This document shows positions 42,798-51,790 of a stretch of 64,000 nucleotides of DNA, piece by piece (the first letter of the stretch is position 1; each line of letters begins with the position of its first letter). The notes below the pieces were generated by a model, which saw only the letters and a list, made by a program, of their open reading frames with translations, was not told the origin of the DNA and did not search any database. The stretch lies in contig JBLWSY010000007.1 in the NCBI GenBank assembly GCA_048270425.1, forward strand, positions 91,462-155,461, written 5' to 3'. The translations under genes and the position numbers were made by a program. Origin of the DNA: Oceanospirillum sp048270425 (GTDB taxonomy: Bacteria > Pseudomonadota > Gammaproteobacteria > Pseudomonadales > Halomonadaceae).

Positions 42798-44024
42798 TCA
42801 AGGAGCCTCAGGGCCAGTAATAATGACGCTTGCATTTAGTCCCCCAAAAGCAAATGAATTACTCATGGCAACTTTGATTTTTTTTGAAGCCGGGCGTTCG
42901 CCCACCACGGCAATAGGGCATTCCGGATCAAGGTGTGTCAGGTTAAGTGTCGGTGGAGCTAGGCTTCGTTTTATACCGCCAAGCGTTGCGGCCAGTTCCA
43001 GAGCGCCTGATGCACCTAAAGCGTGGCCGAGCTGGGATTTCGTAGAGGAAACAGGAGTATTGCTAACGTTATTACCCAGCAATTTACTGATTGCAGAGGC
43101 TTCTGCTGCATCATTAGCTTTTGTGCCAGTACCATGAGCATTGATGTAATCAATGTCAGAAGCAGCAATCCCGGCGATTTCCAAAGCATTGCGCATTGCT
43201 GCATACATGCCATCCGGATCCGGGGATACAAGATTCCCGGCATCACTACTCATGCCAACGCTGAGAAGCTCGCCCAGTATAGGAACATTTCTATGTGCTG
43301 CATGTTCTTTCTTTTCCAGAACGAATATACCGGCACCCTCTCCTAAAATAAGTCCGCTTCGATCTGCAGAAAATGGCCGGCAGGTATCCTGGGATACGGC
43401 ATGTAACGCTTCCCAGCCCTTTAGATTACCATGAGCAAAATTGGCGTCGGTTCCTCCGCAAATAACAATATCAGCCTGCCCATCGCGAATCAGTGAAGAT
43501 GCCGTTGCCAGAGCATGGTTTGCACTGGCACAGGCGCTGGTTACGGAGAATACAGGTCCTTTAGCACCAGCCAGTCGAGCAATGTGACTGGCGGGAGCGC
43601 TTGCCATAATCATAGGTACCGTCATAGGCGAGACCTTTCTTCTGCCTTGCAGGTATAGCCTTTCGTACTGGGTTTCAAAAGTATGCGTGCCACCACCAGC
43701 TGTTCCAATAACGACGCCTACTCGGTGCGAATCGACCTCAGTGTGGCCTGTATTGAGTTTTGCATTCTTAATAGCATCAATAGCAGCGCAAAAAGCAAAC
43801 TGAGAGAAGAGATCCATTGTCTGTAGATCTTTTTTGGCAACTAAATCTGAAGGATCCCAGTTACGAAGTGGAGCGCCCATTTTGAAGACAAGGTTGTTGT
43901 TGATATCTTCAATATTATGAATCGCACTTAACGAGCTGAAAATGGCAGACTCAAATGTTCCAATATCATTACCTAATGCAGAAGTAACGCCTATGCCTGT
44001 AATAACAATACTACTTGATTTCAT
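42798..44024 (-). CDS. Beta-ketoacyl-ACP synthase (FabF/KAS II-like) of the lipid block
   Basis: 408-residue elongating ketosynthase with complete catalytic set: Cys165 (VTSACASANH), His297 (INAHGTGTKAND), Lys329 and His334 (STKSQLGHALGASG), and the gate region NSFAFGG. Condenses an acyl chain with malonyl-ACP. It starts 4 bases after the ACP stop. AT-richer than housekeeping genes here. It resembles specialised ketosynthases of the NodE kind more than the cell's own FabF, which would lie in a fab cluster. Possibly makes a special chain for the acyltransferases across the divergent promoter. Confidence 0.92.
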   Translation of the reverse strand: MKSSSIVITGIGVTSALGNDIGTFESAIFSSLSAIHNIEDINNNLVFKMGAPLRNWDPSDLVAKKDLQTMDLFSQFAFCAAIDAIKNAKLNTGHTEVDSHRVGVVIGTAGGGTHTFETQYERLYLQGRRKVSPMTVPMIMASAPASHIARLAGAKGPVFSVTSACASANHALATASSLIRDGQADIVICGGTDANFAHGNLKGWEALHAVSQDTCRPFSADRSGLILGEGAGIFVLEKKEHAAHRNVPILGELLSVGMSSDAGNLVSPDPDGMYAAMRNALEIAGIAASDIDYINAHGTGTKANDAAEASAISKLLGNNVSNTPVSSTKSQLGHALGASGALELAATLGGIKRSLAPPTLNLTHLDPECPIAVVGERPASKKIKVAMSNSFAFGGLNASVIITGPEAP

Positions 44025-44028
44025 GGTA

Positions 44029-44301
44029 TTACTTTTTCTTAAGAATGAATATAAGATTAATTACATCATCAATACTATTAAGCTTTTGTATAGACTCAAG
44101 TGGAATGTCGATATCGAATTCTTCTTCAATGTCGACTATGGCTGTTACTAAATCCATAGAATCCAGCCCTGCTTCTGAAAAAGACGTAGATGTATCGAAG
44201 CCTTTGCTTATTAGGTTTTCTCCGAGTGGTTGTGACAGGATTAATTCTCTAATATTATCTTCAAATATTTTTTGTTCATCTTTTAATTCTAGTGTTGTCA
44301 T
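44029..44301 (-). CDS. Dedicated acyl carrier protein
   Basis: 90-residue acidic ACP with the phosphopantetheine serine Ser48 in EAGLDSMDLVTAI and a following helix EEEFDIDIP. GGAG lies 7 bases before the ATG. Upstream partner of the ketosynthase in a two-gene unit, divergent from the acyltransferase/transporter unit. It would need a phosphopantetheinyl transferase from elsewhere. Confidence 0.92.
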   Translation of the reverse strand: MTTLELKDEQKIFEDNIRELILSQPLGENLISKGFDTSTSFSEAGLDSMDLVTAIVDIEEEFDIDIPLESIQKLNSIDDVINLIFILKKK

Positions 44302-44533
44302 TTTAGTCTCCGTGAAAATTAATTATACGATTAACTAGGGTTTGTACTAGGTTCGGGAGATTCGTTATCTAGGGTACGTTAATCTAATAAAAAAAATTGT
44401 AAAGAATTAGCGTTTTGGAATCTTGTTTTTGAGAGGTAAGTCAGATTTTGTTCTCATCTTTTTGAGATAAAATTAGAACCAATGAATGGTCATTCTAAAT
44501 AAGATGTAATTAACATATTTTAATGGTGTGGTT
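44302..44533. promoter_or_regulatory. Divergent control region of the lipid block
   Basis: 232 AT-rich bases between the ACP-ketosynthase unit and the acyltransferase-transporter unit. Both promoters should lie here, which would allow joint control. No single operator stands out. Confidence 0.5.
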
Positions 44534-45301
44534 ATGCTTTTTCTGAAAGTGGCAGGAAGCTCAGAAGAGTTGAAAAAAGCGCAAAGGCTAAGATACGAAA
44601 TATTTTTTAATCATCACCAAAGTGAAAAAGAAGTTGTCGAAAATGACGAGCATTCGGGCTTGGATGTCGATCGATACGATGCTTTTTGCAAGCACCTCCT
44701 GGTGCTAGATACGGAGCAGGAAGGGGTTGTGGTCGCAACAACACGAGTTTTGCTTGGCTCATGGCTACCTGATGGGGAACATTACATTGCTGAAGATGAG
44801 TTTGAAATTCCTTTCCTGAAAGAAAGTGCGCAGGAGGCTCGTAAAGTTTCAATGGAGGTCGGGCGCTCTTGTGTACATCCGGAATATAGGGACGGAGGCG
44901 CAATCCAGTTGTTATGGCAGGGTATCGCAAAATTTGCTTTAGACAATGACGTTAGGGTTATCTTTGGATGCGCCAGTTTCCATGGGGTAGATGTTGATGA
45001 GCATCTGAATGAAATATCATATTTAATGGCGAATTACCCGGCACCGAATAAATACCAGTCTAGGTCTTTGGCTAATGAGAATATTGTGTATAAAGCTATA
45101 AATGAAATCGATGAGAATATTGCTGTGCAGCGTATTCCTACATTGATAAAGGCTTATACGAAGTTAGGTGGAGTTGTTGGTCCACAAATATATGTTGATA
45201 GAGTAGTTAATACCATTGATATTTTAGTGATTGTTGATGTGGATTTGATACCTAGAAAGTTTTTGAATTTTTTTTCAAAGATAAAAATAATTTCCGATTA
45301 A
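44534..45301 (+). CDS. OlsB-like GNAT N-acyltransferase
   Basis: 255-residue acyltransferase of the GNAT fold. Family blocks of ornithine N-acyltransferase (OlsB) are visible: QRLRYEIFF, DRYDAFCKHLLVLD, EDEFEIPFL, MEVGRSCVHPEYRDG, IQLLWQGIAKF and VIFGCASFHGVD. OlsB moves a hydroxyacyl group from acyl-ACP to the amine of ornithine, giving lyso-ornithine lipid. N-acyl amino acid synthases such as FeeM are the alternative; an adjacent ACP also fits those. The amino substrate is not known. ATG 44534 chosen; a GTG lies 6 bases before. First gene of the rightward unit. Confidence 0.85.
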   Translation: MLFLKVAGSSEELKKAQRLRYEIFFNHHQSEKEVVENDEHSGLDVDRYDAFCKHLLVLDTEQEGVVVATTRVLLGSWLPDGEHYIAEDEFEIPFLKESAQEARKVSMEVGRSCVHPEYRDGGAIQLLWQGIAKFALDNDVRVIFGCASFHGVDVDEHLNEISYLMANYPAPNKYQSRSLANENIVYKAINEIDENIAVQRIPTLIKAYTKLGGVVGPQIYVDRVVNTIDILVIVDVDLIPRKFLNFFSKIKIISD

Positions 45302-45310
45302 AGGTGGGTT

Positions 45311-46117
45311 ATGGCTTTTAAAAAAATAGCATTTTCATGTGTATTCTTATTGGTTTTTTCCTTTGGGGTTAATGCTGATGAACTCACAGGACGGCAAATC
45401 ATGGACAAGTCATCTGAGATACATGACTTACCCCGTGAGTATGAAGATTTAAAGATGAATTTGTTTGATAGCGATAAAATATTTGAAAAAAGGGAGTTAA
45501 GACGTTTTTCTTTGGAGGGCAGTGATGGTCTCTTTAAATATCTGACTGTCTTCGATGGTCCGGCTGGTGTCGAGGGTGTTGCACTATTGAGCTGGCAGAA
45601 CAAAGGGCGGTCAGATGATCAATGGACTTATCTTCCTGCGGTGAGTAAGAAACTTAAAAGAACAGCCGGTTCATCTAAGAGAAAGCCATTTCTGGGTACA
45701 GATTTTACCTATGAAGATATGACATCTGATGACAGAGATGATTTTTTATATGAAAGAATGGACGATACCCGTGTCGATGAAGAAGACGTTTACACCGTAA
45801 AGGCAATTCCCTTTGCTGAAGATGTTAAGAAAGAAACCGGATATTCATGGCGCGTTTTCTATATCTCTAAGAAAACTTGGTTTGTCACGAAAGTGGATTT
45901 TTACAACAGAAGAGAGAGACATGAAAAAACACAGTACAACTATGACCCTGTTGTTGTAATTAATAAGTCAATGCGACCAATGCGAACTCTTATGGTAAAC
46001 CATAAAGATAAGACGAGTACTGAGATGCTGGTCCAACAAAGGAAAATTGATCCTGAATCTGTAAAAGAGCAAATGTTCGAACATCGCTGGATAAAATCAG
46101 GAAGGTATATGCGTTGA
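45311..46117 (+). CDS. Periplasmic LolA-like outer-membrane lipoprotein-sorting protein
   Basis: 268 residues with a signal peptide (IAFSCVFLLVFSFGVNA, cut before DELTG). TGRQIMDKSSE and DQWTYLPAVSKKLKR with FLGTDFTYEDM match the LolA-like family (outer membrane lipoprotein-sorting protein) that accompanies MMPL/RND transporters. Such folds have a hydrophobic cavity for lipids, so a shuttle between inner-membrane transporter and outer membrane is a sensible inference. AAGG is 6 bases before ATG; 9 bases after the acyltransferase. Confidence 0.87.
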   Translation: MAFKKIAFSCVFLLVFSFGVNADELTGRQIMDKSSEIHDLPREYEDLKMNLFDSDKIFEKRELRRFSLEGSDGLFKYLTVFDGPAGVEGVALLSWQNKGRSDDQWTYLPAVSKKLKRTAGSSKRKPFLGTDFTYEDMTSDDRDDFLYERMDDTRVDEEDVYTVKAIPFAEDVKKETGYSWRVFYISKKTWFVTKVDFYNRRERHEKTQYNYDPVVVINKSMRPMRTLMVNHKDKTSTEMLVQQRKIDPESVKEQMFEHRWIKSGRYMR

Positions 46118-46154
46118 TTCGCGAGCCTTTAATTTTTCGTTATGAGTTTAATTT

Positions 46155-48908
46155 ATGAAGATTTCTAGTTTTTTAGAGTCCTTACTGAGACATCCCTATC
46201 GATGTCTTTTCACTTTGTTGTCTTTAGTTGCTGTATTTGCATTTGGTATTCCAAAAGTAACCGTTGATACCAGTATTCAAAGCTTAATCAGTAGCAGTGA
46301 CCCAAGAAAAGATATCTATGTCGACTATGTAAATAATTTTGGCTCTGATCGGACCACCATTATTCTGGTTGAAGATGAGACACTCTGGTCATCTGAGAAA
46401 CTAGAGATCTTCGAAGAATTTCATTATGAAATTAGTGACTTATCCAGCGTTTTAAAAGTAGAAAGTTTAATCAATGTCAGCGATGTCCATGATGAAGATG
46501 GTGAGGTGGCTTCCGGAGCTCTTTTGGATCCGATCCCGTCTAATCAGGAGGAAGTCGACAAAGCCAAATTTTACGCCAGAAATAACAGTCTTTTCGATGG
46601 TCAATACATAACACCGGATGGCAAAGGTTTAGTCATCATAGTAACTACCCCTTCTTATGTAACTGGGGAAGTTGATGATGTTGCTGTGAACCGGGAGCTT
46701 GTCACAACCATTGAAAATTTTAAACAGCATTTCGAAAGAATAACCTCTATTGGTGGTGCTCGCCTTAACTCAGAAACCAATGATGTTCTCATCGCAGAAA
46801 TGCCTGTTATGTTCTCCTTTTTGATCTTTATGTTATTAGGAGGAATGTGGCTAGCAACAAAACGTCCTCAGGCTGCGTTCCTTCCTTTAATAACGGCAAC
46901 GATCTCTACATTAGTGACTTTCGGCTTCCTTGGACTCAGTGGTATTCCTTTAAACATGTTAGGAGGCCTTGCTCCTGTTATTTTATTAGCACTGGGTTCA
47001 ACCGAAGATATGCATTATTTTGCGGCATATATGGAAGGCTTGAGAAGAGCAGATAAGAGTAAACCGGCAACAGATAAAGCTGCAAAAGAGTTCGCAAGAA
47101 AATTTATGGTTCGTCATGTCGGTATTCCAACAATTCTGACAGCGATAACATCAACATTAGGCTTTGCTGCCAGTGCTATTAGTGATGTTCCGGCAATCAG
47201 AGACTTTGGTATCATGGCCAGCTTTGCAATTTTTGCAAATGGATTTATAACTATTTTACTGGCTCCAACATTCTTTTATTTTTTTGGCGACAAAGAAAGT
47301 CTGAAAAAAAGAAAACCCTTCAAGGTTTTAAGAAAGATATCATTGGCGCTTGCCAAGCTATTTGACAGAGTTTATAAAAAACCGCTGCCATACTTAGTTT
47401 TTTTTGTTGTTATTTTTTTAGGTGCGGTTGTTAGTGGATTTAATGTCAATGTCTCCAATAACCCCCTGGATGCTCTTACTGATGAGCATCCGTTCAAAGT
47501 TGACTATAACTTTTCTGAAGGCAGACTGGGGGGGCTGGAAGGCTTAACAATTGTTGTTGACAGCCGACGTAGTGAGCAGTTCAGAGATCCTGAAGCTCTG
47601 GCAGCGATATTTGAGGTTAGCAGGGAGGTTGAGTCTCTGCCCGGTGTCGTAAAATCAACCTCATTGGCCGATCAACTTGCACATATTAACCATGTATGGG
47701 GGAACCCAGAGGTTACGCCACCTACCACTAAGGAAGAGGTTGCTCAGTTTCTGCTGTTACTGCAGTTTTCAGATATCGAAAGCTATGTTACCCGGGATTT
47801 TCGATATGCGAGCATCAAGGTCAAGCATACGATCAGTGATACTAAAGAGCTGCTATTACTGATTAACCGAATTGATTCAATTCTGAATGAACACTTGCCC
47901 ATATGGCTCAAGGCTGAGGTAACTGGTGAATCCCCACTTGCTGCTTATACCGCAACAGGTCTGATTTCATCTCAGGGACAGAGTATTATTTTCCTGATTC
48001 TGACAATATATGTTGTCATGGCATTGATATTTTCATCATTTAAAGCAGGTCTTGGAGCTGTATTACCCAATATTTTTGTTCCGGTATTTACTTTAGGGTT
48101 TATGGGGGTTGTTGGTCTCGATATTAACCCACCTTTAGTTATTGTTATTGTTGTATCAATCGGTATTGCTGTTGATGATACGATACATATGTTGAGCAGC
48201 TATAAGGAAAGTTGCAAGAAAATATCTAATCCCAGGTTTGCTGCCCGATACACAATTCGACAGGAATCTGCCGCTGTATTAACGACTACTCTGGCACTGT
48301 GTATCGCCTTTTTCTCTCAGATGGTTTCGAGCCTCTACTATACGCAAATGTTTGGTTTTCTGATGGCCGTAGCTCTTATATTTGCGCTAATTATTGACAT
48401 AATTTTTACACCGTTATTAATGACACGGCTAAACTTTGTAGGTGTTTTTGATCTCATTAGTCAGAAGATACCTGTTGATAATTTAAAATCTTTCCCACTT
48501 TTTTCTGGAATGAAACCTCGATACATCAGGAAAATAATTCTTTCCTCTGTCCAAAGGAATTATAAAAAGGGTGACGAGATTATTAAAATTGGCTCATCCG
48601 ATAAAAGCCTACTAGTCCTACTTAAAGGCAGAGCAGGGATTTATTTAACCGATGGGAATATGAAATTCCGTCACATTGCAGACATGCTTGAGGGTGACAC
48701 TGTCGGGGAAGTTTCATTGTTAGTTGATACGCCTAGGTCAGCTACAATTATTGCTGATGATGACTGTTGGCTTATTGAAATAGATATCGAAACTTTAGAG
48801 AGTTTACAGATAACTCAGCCTTATCTTTCGGGTAAGTTGTACCAAAATATAGTTCGCATTCTATCTGTAAGGTTGCTCAATGCTAATAGTGAGGCTGGCA
48901 AAAAATGA
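46155..48908 (+). CDS. RND/MMPL-family transporter with C-terminal cyclic-nucleotide-binding-like domain
   Basis: 917 residues. Two repeats of one N-terminal membrane helix, a periplasmic domain (about 35-210 and 440-590), and a bundle of five helices give the RND/MMPL plan of 12 helices; VIVVSIGIAVDDTIHMLSSY is the characteristic helix with two Asp. After the last helix a Crp-type domain of about 125 residues follows (FPLFSGMKPRYIRKI, GDEIIKIGSSDKSLLVLLKG, GDTVGEVSLLVDTPRSATI). The cNMP pocket motif is partly kept (GEVSLL...PRSATI). MMPL proteins export lipids. The fused sensor domain suggests control by a nucleotide or by interaction. Confidence 0.9.
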   Translation: MKISSFLESLLRHPYRCLFTLLSLVAVFAFGIPKVTVDTSIQSLISSSDPRKDIYVDYVNNFGSDRTTIILVEDETLWSSEKLEIFEEFHYEISDLSSVLKVESLINVSDVHDEDGEVASGALLDPIPSNQEEVDKAKFYARNNSLFDGQYITPDGKGLVIIVTTPSYVTGEVDDVAVNRELVTTIENFKQHFERITSIGGARLNSETNDVLIAEMPVMFSFLIFMLLGGMWLATKRPQAAFLPLITATISTLVTFGFLGLSGIPLNMLGGLAPVILLALGSTEDMHYFAAYMEGLRRADKSKPATDKAAKEFARKFMVRHVGIPTILTAITSTLGFAASAISDVPAIRDFGIMASFAIFANGFITILLAPTFFYFFGDKESLKKRKPFKVLRKISLALAKLFDRVYKKPLPYLVFFVVIFLGAVVSGFNVNVSNNPLDALTDEHPFKVDYNFSEGRLGGLEGLTIVVDSRRSEQFRDPEALAAIFEVSREVESLPGVVKSTSLADQLAHINHVWGNPEVTPPTTKEEVAQFLLLLQFSDIESYVTRDFRYASIKVKHTISDTKELLLLINRIDSILNEHLPIWLKAEVTGESPLAAYTATGLISSQGQSIIFLILTIYVVMALIFSSFKAGLGAVLPNIFVPVFTLGFMGVVGLDINPPLVIVIVVSIGIAVDDTIHMLSSYKESCKKISNPRFAARYTIRQESAAVLTTTLALCIAFFSQMVSSLYYTQMFGFLMAVALIFALIIDIIFTPLLMTRLNFVGVFDLISQKIPVDNLKSFPLFSGMKPRYIRKIILSSVQRNYKKGDEIIKIGSSDKSLLVLLKGRAGIYLTDGNMKFRHIADMLEGDTVGEVSLLVDTPRSATIIADDDCWLIEIDIETLESLQITQPYLSGKLYQNIVRILSVRLLNANSEAGKK

Positions 48909-50158
48909 AAAAAATAATATCTTTTTTGTTTTTTATGCCTTCTGTTGTATTTTCTGCTGATTATCAGTTGAAGCATGAAATTCGCTCTGTCAGCAGCATT
49001 TTCGTTTCTGATAGTGACGAGGGTTATCAGTCCAGTGAGACGAGTATCGTTTATAGCTTGGATGGTTCCTACTACATTTCTGACACAGCTACCCTCGTTA
49101 GTTCATTCTACCTTCATCTATCAGACCCTGATCAGATGCAGGATTATTTCATTTCTCCTAACGAAAAAGAATCGGAATCACCCTATATCGATTTTACTGA
49201 GTTTGGTCTTAGATGGGACTTGGATGAGACAACGTACAAAATTGGTAAATGGAAGCAAAACTATGAATTTGCGGAGCGTCTCATTCTTCTTAACCAGTCA
49301 AGCTTGGATGATAATACTTTTCCCTTAAAGGTTGTTTCTGTAGGAAATTGGCTCGCTCAATGGCAACGCTTTATGGATGGAGGAAGCTTGTCCCTAACAG
49401 TAATGCCCTTTCATCCGGCTACAGCGCAGCCAGGAGATGATACTCGATGGGGTGGAGTGAATAACAATGGGATTATTACGGAAGGAAATACTGATGGTGC
49501 CCCCATTGAAACTGATACCCCCGATGTGTCGTTGATCTGGGAAGGTCAGGCAGATAGATTTGATTATCTTTTGGGTGTCTCTCGAGCCAGATCTCAGTAT
49601 TCAGTCATGAAAATAAATCCAGAGGTACGTAGCTCCGATATGGAGTATCCGGATGCAGTCAGTTTATTGGGTGGAATTTCATGGCCTATGGATCAGACAA
49701 AACTCTATGTTGAGGGGCATTATCAAAAGACATTGCAAGACAAAGATGATGACTTTCTTCGCTTAAGTACCGGGTTGCGTTTTAATCTCTTTGAATATGG
49801 TGACTATTTGGGTTGGCATGACCTGACCTGGACAATTGAGTATATGAGTGATCATACGGTAGAAGAACAGTCTGCTTCTGGTTATGAAAGCTCAAGCCAA
49901 AATACCCGTCCGTTTCAGGATTCTGTTTACAGTATTGCAAAAATTAAAATTGATGAGTCATGGGAGGTTAACCAGGAGCTCTCTTATGGTTTCAAAAATG
50001 ATGACTCCATGTCAATTACCGGTTTTACTTACTCATTCGATGATTCTTCAAAATTATCCGTTAGTTATATTGATTATAATGGTGAAGAAGGTAAGAGCCT
50101 TTTCGGAAGTTGGAAGAATAATGATAATTTAAGTTTAGAGCTTGAGAAGGATTTTTAG
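48905..50158 (+). CDS. Predicted outer-membrane beta-barrel protein
   Basis: 417 residues with signal peptide (IISFLFFMPSVVFSA) and alternating amphipathic strands throughout, ending in Phe (LELEKDF) as outer-membrane barrels do. Contains TEFGLRWDLDETTYKIGKWK and KLYVEGHYQKTL strands. Overlaps the transporter gene by ATGA. Its place after an MMPL transporter and a LolA-like protein suggests it completes an envelope export route; no named family recognised (DUF1302-like is possible). Confidence 0.82.
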   Translation: MKKIISFLFFMPSVVFSADYQLKHEIRSVSSIFVSDSDEGYQSSETSIVYSLDGSYYISDTATLVSSFYLHLSDPDQMQDYFISPNEKESESPYIDFTEFGLRWDLDETTYKIGKWKQNYEFAERLILLNQSSLDDNTFPLKVVSVGNWLAQWQRFMDGGSLSLTVMPFHPATAQPGDDTRWGGVNNNGIITEGNTDGAPIETDTPDVSLIWEGQADRFDYLLGVSRARSQYSVMKINPEVRSSDMEYPDAVSLLGGISWPMDQTKLYVEGHYQKTLQDKDDDFLRLSTGLRFNLFEYGDYLGWHDLTWTIEYMSDHTVEEQSASGYESSSQNTRPFQDSVYSIAKIKIDESWEVNQELSYGFKNDDSMSITGFTYSFDDSSKLSVSYIDYNGEEGKSLFGSWKNNDNLSLELEKDF

Positions 50159-50159
50159 C

Positions 50160-50933
50160 ATGGATTTGTTTCGTTTTATTTTTAGGGTTTTATCTTTTAT
50201 TGTTTGGTTTTCTATGCTGGTAGTTCCCTTTTTATTGGCTCGTTGGCTTTATCCTGAAGTAGCCAGAAAAATAGCAAAGCTCTGGAATAAAGGTTCCTGT
50301 TATATTGTTGGTTTAAAAATTAATTATTTTGGTTGCTTTTCTGATAATAAACCATTGCTTGTAATATCCAATCATACATCTTATCTGGATATACCTGTGC
50401 TTGGCTCGATTTGTAGTTTTTCTTTTATATCGAAGAAAGAAGTCATGACTTGGCCGGTTATTGGATGGCTGGCTAAAATGTGTGATACCGTTTTTGTTGA
50501 AAGACGACCCATAAAATCGCGTGAGCAGGTTTCGCAGTTAAGAAGTTGCGTTCTGGGGGATAGGAAGCTTGTTCTTTTTGCTGAAGGCACCACTACGGAT
50601 GGCAGTAAGGTTCTACCATTTAAATCATCTCTTCTTGAATTTGTCTTTACTGAAGGGATTGTTGATGAGTTTCATATTCAACCGGTAACTATTCTTTGCC
50701 CTGACTTATCTAATTCCAGTAGTCAAACTAGCCTAGACGTGTTTTATCCCTGGTACGATGAAACATCTTTAGGTGTTCATTTTTTCAGGTTGCTAATGAG
50801 AAAAAGAACCCATGTGAATGTTTTTTTTCATGCCCCGGAAAGGGCAAGTTTCTTTCAGGACCGAAAAGAACTTGCCAATTGGGCGCAGCAGCATGTCGAG
50901 AACGGCCACAAAAGGATTTTGCAGTCCAGTTAA
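50160..50933 (+). CDS. PlsC/OlsA-like 1-acylglycerol-3-phosphate O-acyltransferase
   Basis: 257 residues from ATG 50160 (AAGGA upstream), one base after the barrel gene. N-terminal hydrophobic segment, then the HX4D motif at 72-77 (SNHTSYLD) and FAEGTTTDGS as the EGT block. Members transfer acyl chains to lysolipids: PlsC to lysophosphatidate, OlsA to lyso-ornithine lipid. Given the OlsB-like gene in the same unit, an OlsA-type role is the better guess. Last gene; overlaps the JmjC gene tail to tail by 4 bases. Confidence 0.87.
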   Translation: MDLFRFIFRVLSFIVWFSMLVVPFLLARWLYPEVARKIAKLWNKGSCYIVGLKINYFGCFSDNKPLLVISNHTSYLDIPVLGSICSFSFISKKEVMTWPVIGWLAKMCDTVFVERRPIKSREQVSQLRSCVLGDRKLVLFAEGTTTDGSKVLPFKSSLLEFVFTEGIVDEFHIQPVTILCPDLSNSSSQTSLDVFYPWYDETSLGVHFFRLLMRKRTHVNVFFHAPERASFFQDRKELANWAQQHVENGHKRILQSS

Positions 50934-51790
50934 CAGTCTTGTCGGGCTCGGTTGTGGGCCCATTTTTCTTTGATGTCATACCATTTCTTTGAGCCCAATA
51001 ATTTACCAACATAGTGGTCAACTATCTTAAGCTTAAAAATGCTTATCAGCCCTTTTACTTTTGCTATTATTCCATCAGGCATAGCTCGTAAAGTCAGGCT
51101 TATACCATCTGTGGTGTATTCAATATAATGCCACCAGCAGCTGGGAATAAAGATTGTTTCACCTGGTTCAAGCGTGTGTGTAAAGCCCTGCAGATTTTTT
51201 AATTTTGGGTACCTGTTTAGGTCCGGGTCACGAAAGTCAATATTGCACGATACTGTAAAAGGGTGTTGATATAGATTCTTCGAGTCTTCGTTAGAATAAA
51301 GAATCACCTTTTTTTTGCCCTTTATTTGAGTCAGGAATACATGGCTGTGATCCAGGTCGTAATGTATATCCACATACGCATCACGCCCGCCAACAAATAG
51401 AAATGGATGTGATTTAATATATTTCACACCAAGATCCGGAAAGCTAAAATCATCTTTTAAATAGGGCATGTGCTTTATTATGTTGAAAAGAAACATTCTT
51501 AGCTTTGTCGGTTTATTTTCAATTAAATTTAGATATTCCCCGAATTTCATTTTTTTTGATTCCTGCAAATAATCGTTATCACTATTCGCAAAGGCTTCAT
51601 CGTATAGGGGAACCTCGACCTGACCGCACCCTTTCTTAAGGTATTCGTAATCCCATTTATCCAAGGCGTCCCAATTGCGACTGAAATCTTTCAATATAAC
51701 GGGCTTGTTCGCTTTCAGGTAGTTTTCTTTGAAATGGTCTTTTGATATTCCATCTTCTATATCGATTGGTTTAAGTTTTATGTTGTCCAT
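50930..51790 (-). CDS. JmjC/cupin_8 Fe(II)/2-oxoglutarate oxygenase
   Basis: 286 residues, soluble. Starts with the cupin_8 pattern (NYLKANKPVILKDFSRNW); the iron site is His143-x-Asp145 (DIHYDLDHSH) and His221 (IPSCWWHYIEYT), with Lys in IKGKKKVILY near the 2OG site. GAGG is 8 bases before the ATG. Likely a hydroxylase; ornithine lipids are often hydroxylated by oxygenases of a different family (OlsC/D/E). Convergent with the O-acyltransferase, and of the same AT-rich composition. Its substrate could be the lipid head group, an acyl chain or a protein. Confidence 0.88.
   Translation of the reverse strand: MDNIKLKPIDIEDGISKDHFKENYLKANKPVILKDFSRNWDALDKWDYEYLKKGCGQVEVPLYDEAFANSDNDYLQESKKMKFGEYLNLIENKPTKLRMFLFNIIKHMPYLKDDFSFPDLGVKYIKSHPFLFVGGRDAYVDIHYDLDHSHVFLTQIKGKKKVILYSNEDSKNLYQHPFTVSCNIDFRDPDLNRYPKLKNLQGFTHTLEPGETIFIPSCWWHYIEYTTDGISLTLRAMPDGIIAKVKGLISIFKLKIVDHYVGKLLGSKKWYDIKEKWAHNRARQDC

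Noticed and set aside
44534..51790. Aryl polyene or type II polyketide cluster
   Set aside because: Only one ketosynthase and one ACP, with no chain-length factor, ketoreductase or dehydratase partner.
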